Positions 23,391 to 26,853 of a stretch of DNA of 26,853 bases are shown here, one piece after another. The position numbers and the translations under genes were made by a program. Source of the stretch: an uncultured Pseudomonadota bacterium. GTDB taxonomy: Bacteria > Myxococcota_A > UBA9042 > CAIXZC01. Location of the stretch: positions 1-26,853 of the forward strand of contig CALFHQ010000948.1 of assembly GCA_937876385.1 (NCBI GenBank), given 5' to 3'. Numbering within the stretch: the first letter of the stretch is position 1; each line of letters opens with the position of its first letter. The notes under the pieces are model-generated. The model saw nothing but the letters and a program-made list of their open reading frames with translations, was not told the origin of the DNA and made no database searches.

Positions 23391-26300
23391 ATGCTCTGGC
23401 CCCACCTGATGGTCTCTTTGATGCTCTTGACGGGAGCACCCCCGCCATCGGTTGATGCAGTCACAAATCGACTGGTCGCCGCAGGGGAACTCCCCAAAGG
23501 GGTGACGGTGGAGGAGAGCCGAATTGTCCATGGACGACTCGTCGTGACGTTGGAGTGGAAGCATCCTGGAAAGACCCTTACAACGCTGCAACTGGACAAC
23601 ATCCTTCGAGAATATCTGGGACTTCCGGGACAAAGAGGGGTCCTCATCGGGTTCAAAGACGAAGCATCGCCGACAAAATGGAGGCCCCTCACCGACCTGC
23701 TGGTGGACCTTCCACCAGTCCCTAAGAGGCCCTGGGAGACCGACAGCGTGGCCCCCTTCGTTCCCCCCCCGGTGGTGGTGCCCGTGGACAATCCGGCGAG
23801 AGGCCTTGGGGCACTGGCGGGGAAGCACGTCTTCGTCAGCCAGGGGCACGGATGGTATTGGAGCAGCAACCTGGGGCGATGGGCAACGCAGCGGGGCCAT
23901 AGCTCTGGAACCGTGGAAGATTTCCTGAACGCAGAGTCCATCAATCAGTACCTGGTTCAATACCTGGAAAACGCCGGGGCAACGGTCCACACCTTGCGAG
24001 AAAGGGACATGAACGCCGACATGGTAATCGTGGACAACGGGGACGGAGGGTCCCACCCCGAAAACGGCCTCTACGAAGAGTTCGGCGAGTTCGGCACCTC
24101 CACCGCCGTCGGCTATTCCAATTTCCTCTTTCCTCTGTCCCCGGGGGAAAACCCCATGGTGTCGGGAGACTCCAGATACAGCTATGTTTCCACCGACAGC
24201 GAGGCCTTTGCTCGCTATACCCCGGCTATACCCCGAACCGACTTCTATGCGGTGTACGTCTCCTGGTCCGCTTCTCCAAACAGAGTTACCGACGCCCACT
24301 ACGTTGTGCGCCACTCCGGCGGAGAGACCCACTTTCGAGTGGACCAATCACACCACGGTGGCAGTTGGAATTACCTCGGCACCTTCTACTTTGAAAAAGG
24401 GCTCAGCGCCGATGCTGCCAGCGTTGAGCTTCGAGCCGACAGCGATGAGGTTGGAGAAGAGAAAGTGGTGTCGGCGGATGCCGTTCGATTTGGTGGGGGC
24501 CGGGGAGTTGTGACCCGGGGAAATGGGAGTGGAATTGCCGACTCTCCGACGTCGTTGCGCCCCCGTTGGGAAGAGTGCTCCCGCTACGCGGCCCAGTTCA
24601 ACGGAGCCCCGGAGTCGGTCTACGATGCCTCCAGTGCCGACAACAGCGACGATGTTTCGGCCCGATCCCGTTTTGCCGACTGGTTCAACGAAACCGGCGA
24701 TGATTCCGTCTTCGTTTCCTGGCATACCAACGCACCGTCGCCGGCCACAGGCACGTCCACCTATGTCTATGGCCCAAACGAACCCAACGGCCAGTACATC
24801 TTCAGTGGCACAGCGGGGAGCGACAAGCTGGCGGAGTTCCTCCACGCCGAAATCGTAAGCGACCTGCAAAACGGCTACGACCCCACCTGGAAGGATCGGG
24901 GGATCTACACGGCTTGGTTTGGAGAGCTGAACCCCAGCTACAACGACGAGATGCCATCGGTGCTGGTGGAGGTGGGCTTCCACGATACCGAATCTGAGTG
25001 CCTGAAGCTCCAGGAACCGGCCCATCGAAACGTAACCGCCCGGGCCTTCTACCAGGGAATCGTCCGGTACTTCGCCTGGAGGGACGGAGAGTCCCCCCGG
25101 TTCCTTCCCGAGCCCCCTCGGCAATTCCGGGTGCAGACCTGGGGCGGCGGAACGGTTCGGCTCACCTGGGCACCCCCGAAAACCGACGACGAAGACGTCT
25201 TGGGAGATCCAGCTACCGGATACCGGGTGTACCACAGCCTCAACGGGTATGGCTTTGACAACGGGGTTGATGTGGGGGATGTGTTCAACTACGACGTGGA
25301 GGGACTTGAAACCGATGTCCCTCATTTCTTCCGGGTTACTGCCTACAATGAGGGGGGGGAAGGGTTCTCTACCCCGGTCCTCGCTACAAGAATCAACTCT
25401 CTCTCTCAGCGTGGAGTTCTCGTCGTTGAGGGCTTTGACCGGCTGGATCGAGAGATGGCCCCGGAGGAGAATCTCACCCCCTTTGACCTGGGTACTCTGA
25501 AACGGTTCGACTTGAAAAGAATGAACACCTACAGCTATGTCGTGGAGCATGCATGGGCTCTCCACGAACTCGATCTCCCCTTTGATTCTGCATGGCACGA
25601 CAGCCCGGTTTCCCCTGACACCATGGCGACTTACGTGGGAGTGCTGTGGAACACAGGCGAAGAGGCGTCGGAGGACGAGACCTTCTCCGACGTGGAGTTG
25701 GACCGCCTGCGCAGTTACCTGGCCATGGGTGGACGAATCGTCGCTACTGGATCAGAGATTGGATGGGATCTCGTGGAAAAAGGAGATTCCTACACTCGCA
25801 GCGCTTACGCCGAGTTGTTTGGAGCCGAGTACCTTCGAGACAATGCCGAAACCTACTTTGTGTCCCTCGGTGACGGGTCTCAGCTGACCCTCGATGACGG
25901 GTCCCACGGCACCTACGATGTGGACTTCCCGGATGTGTTTCTCCCCCGAGCCGGTGCCGTCAGCGTGGCGTGGTACGATTCAGACCCCGAATCCCCCGGC
26001 GCAGTGGGTTGGGATGATGGCAAGAGCGGAGGGGGACTGATGGGCTTCCCGTTGGAGTCGGTGGTGTCCCTTGAAGGCCGTGCGGCCATTCTAAAGGCGG
26101 TGTTTGACGCTGCTGGAGTGCACGCTCCCGCCCCCGGCGACGAAGGGGCTCCGACCATTCCCGATACCCCGTACCACCCCGACTTGCACCTTCCGGAGTT
26201 CGTCGAGTGGAACCCCCCGGATGTGGTGGAGGACCTCTCCTCGCAGGAGGTTGTCGAGGTGATCAGTCAGGATGGATTGCCGGTGAATCCGGACATCGGG

Positions 26301-26453
26301 ACCCACGAGAAGAAGGTCAACACCGGATGCCGAGCGTCCACGACAGAGTCTTCGACCTCCGAAGTCTTGATCTTGATGCTCCTGCTCGTTGGAGCACTTC
26401 TGATTGGAAAAAGAAAGATGTTCCATTTTACCCAACGTGAGGAAAATTCATGA
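23391..26453 (+). CDS. N-acetylmuramoyl-L-alanine amidase (Amidase_3) with golvesin-like insertion, FnIII and C-terminal anchor
   Basis: The 1020-residue secreted protein has an N-terminal hydrophobic segment. The amidase catalytic residues are present but spread out: His153 (SQGHGWYW), Glu182 (NAESINQYL), His445 (VSWHTNA) and Glu527 (LVEVGFHD), the zinc ligands and acid of the peptidoglycan-cleaving Amidase_3 fold. Residues ~262-369, between the second and third of these, form a golvesin C-terminal/Xly-like beta domain (FYAVYVSWSASPNRVTDAHY, YLGTFYFEKG). An FnIII domain (~576-665) and a Rossmann-like region (~676-910) follow. The end has Cys980, a hydrophobic helix (~991-1006) and KRK, resembling MYXO-CTERM sorting tails. 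GAGGAG precedes the ATG. The stop overlaps the next gene's ATG. It may act on cell walls of self or prey; the target is unknown. Confidence 0.86.
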   Translation: MLWPHLMVSLMLLTGAPPPSVDAVTNRLVAAGELPKGVTVEESRIVHGRLVVTLEWKHPGKTLTTLQLDNILREYLGLPGQRGVLIGFKDEASPTKWRPLTDLLVDLPPVPKRPWETDSVAPFVPPPVVVPVDNPARGLGALAGKHVFVSQGHGWYWSSNLGRWATQRGHSSGTVEDFLNAESINQYLVQYLENAGATVHTLRERDMNADMVIVDNGDGGSHPENGLYEEFGEFGTSTAVGYSNFLFPLSPGENPMVSGDSRYSYVSTDSEAFARYTPAIPRTDFYAVYVSWSASPNRVTDAHYVVRHSGGETHFRVDQSHHGGSWNYLGTFYFEKGLSADAASVELRADSDEVGEEKVVSADAVRFGGGRGVVTRGNGSGIADSPTSLRPRWEECSRYAAQFNGAPESVYDASSADNSDDVSARSRFADWFNETGDDSVFVSWHTNAPSPATGTSTYVYGPNEPNGQYIFSGTAGSDKLAEFLHAEIVSDLQNGYDPTWKDRGIYTAWFGELNPSYNDEMPSVLVEVGFHDTESECLKLQEPAHRNVTARAFYQGIVRYFAWRDGESPRFLPEPPRQFRVQTWGGGTVRLTWAPPKTDDEDVLGDPATGYRVYHSLNGYGFDNGVDVGDVFNYDVEGLETDVPHFFRVTAYNEGGEGFSTPVLATRINSLSQRGVLVVEGFDRLDREMAPEENLTPFDLGTLKRFDLKRMNTYSYVVEHAWALHELDLPFDSAWHDSPVSPDTMATYVGVLWNTGEEASEDETFSDVELDRLRSYLAMGGRIVATGSEIGWDLVEKGDSYTRSAYAELFGAEYLRDNAETYFVSLGDGSQLTLDDGSHGTYDVDFPDVFLPRAGAVSVAWYDSDPESPGAVGWDDGKSGGGLMGFPLESVVSLEGRAAILKAVFDAAGVHAPAPGDEGAPTIPDTPYHPDLHLPEFVEWNPPDVVEDLSSQEVVEVISQDGLPVNPDIGTHEKKVNTGCRASTTESSTSEVLILMLLLVGALLIGKRKMFHFTQREENS

Positions 26454-26853
26454 GGAAGCTCCTGCTTGTTTCGTCCATTTTTCTGGCCCTGTTCTTGATG
26501 GTGTCTTGCTCCGCAGCACCGACCCCACCACCTGGCGGTTCCATTGGGCCGATAGTCCGCCTGGAGACCAATCAAGGTGTCATTCGGGTTCAGCTCTATC
26601 CTGATGCAGCGCCGGTAACGGTGAAGAATTTCCTGGCGTATGTGGAAGCCGGGCAGTACGACGGAACCATCTTCCACCGAGTCATTAAGAACTTCATGAT
26701 CCAGGGCGGCGGATTTACCGCGGCTATGGCAGAGAAGCCGACTCAACCCCCCATTGTCAACGAAGCGGGGAACGGGTTGAAGAATGATCGGGGGACCATC
26801 GCCATGGCCCGCACCGGCATAGTAAACAGCGCCACCGCGCAGTTCTACAGCAA
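26450..26853 (+). CDS. Cyclophilin-type peptidyl-prolyl isomerase lipoprotein (partial, runs off the window)
   Basis: The visible 134 residues have a lipoprotein signal (LFLMVSC, Cys20) and a Pro-rich linker, then the start of a cyclophilin domain: VRLETNQGVIRVQLYPDAAP, VKNFLAYVEAGQYDGTIFHRV and NFMIQGGGF (active-site FHR with the adjacent MIQGG). Such enzymes catalyse proline cis-trans isomerisation and help fold exported proteins; the lipid anchor places this one in the periplasm or at the surface. The ATG at 26450 overlaps the amidase stop (ATGA), and GAGGAAAA lies just upstream, so translation is coupled. The 3' end is missing, so no stop is seen. Confidence 0.92.
   Translation, partial: MRKLLLVSSIFLALFLMVSCSAAPTPPPGGSIGPIVRLETNQGVIRVQLYPDAAPVTVKNFLAYVEAGQYDGTIFHRVIKNFMIQGGGFTAAMAEKPTQPPIVNEAGNGLKNDRGTIAMARTGIVNSATAQFYS

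Overview
The window looks like chromosomal DNA from a Myxococcota-type (deltaproteobacterial) predator or scavenger lineage, possibly near Bradymonadales. The evidence is moderately high GC, several large secreted proteins with cysteine-rich DUF4215-type repeats and lamin-tail domains, lipoproteins with a CSSGGG start followed by a long Asp/Glu-rich linker, an FHA-domain sigma-54 activator, a GYF/TonB-like envelope protein, and a MYXO-CTERM-like tail on an amidase. The taxonomy is an inference. No tRNA, rRNA, IS element or CRISPR array was seen.

Layout. 26-1732 (+) is a membrane-anchored HELVH putative metallopeptidase. 1761-2024 (-) is ribosomal protein S20, whose promoter region is shared divergently with a GYF-domain/TonB-like protein (2181-3227, +). 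A long minus-strand run follows (15349 down to 3247). In transcription order it contains a 1788-residue cysteine-rich lipoprotein, a 792-residue secreted protein, an FHA sigma-54 activator, an HD-GYP response regulator with its own good promoter, threonine aldolase and a translationally coupled GtrA-family membrane protein. 15529-19349 (+) is a three-gene unit: an unknown cytoplasmic protein, a lipoprotein built of about eleven tandem ~74-residue repeats, and a rhomboid protease. 19369-21996 (-) is a lipoprotein joining propeller-type repeats to a six-hairpin-like domain. 22168-22875 (-) is a deoxynucleoside kinase. A 515-base non-coding interval rich in inverted repeats precedes a large Amidase_3 protein (23391-26453, +), which overlaps a cyclophilin lipoprotein running off the window end.

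Main result. The 1788-residue lipoprotein carries three cohesin-like domains spaced ~500 residues apart by disulfide-type cysteine repeats. The next gene, 14 bases downstream, encodes a secreted protein whose mature N-terminus is a two-loop dockerin-like module. The pair resembles a non-cellulosomal cohesin-dockerin scaffold, with a lipid-anchored trivalent receptor and a secreted ligand, in an organism with no other cellulosome genes in view. Both proteins also share lamin-tail domains and cysteine-rich repeats.

Second results. These are the repeat lipoprotein, the propeller/six-hairpin lipoprotein, the amidase interrupted by a golvesin-like insertion, and the structured non-coding interval at 22968-23374. 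Most of the window concerns building or decorating the outer envelope, with two signalling regulators (sigma-54 activator and HD-GYP) embedded beside the cohesin-dockerin pair.
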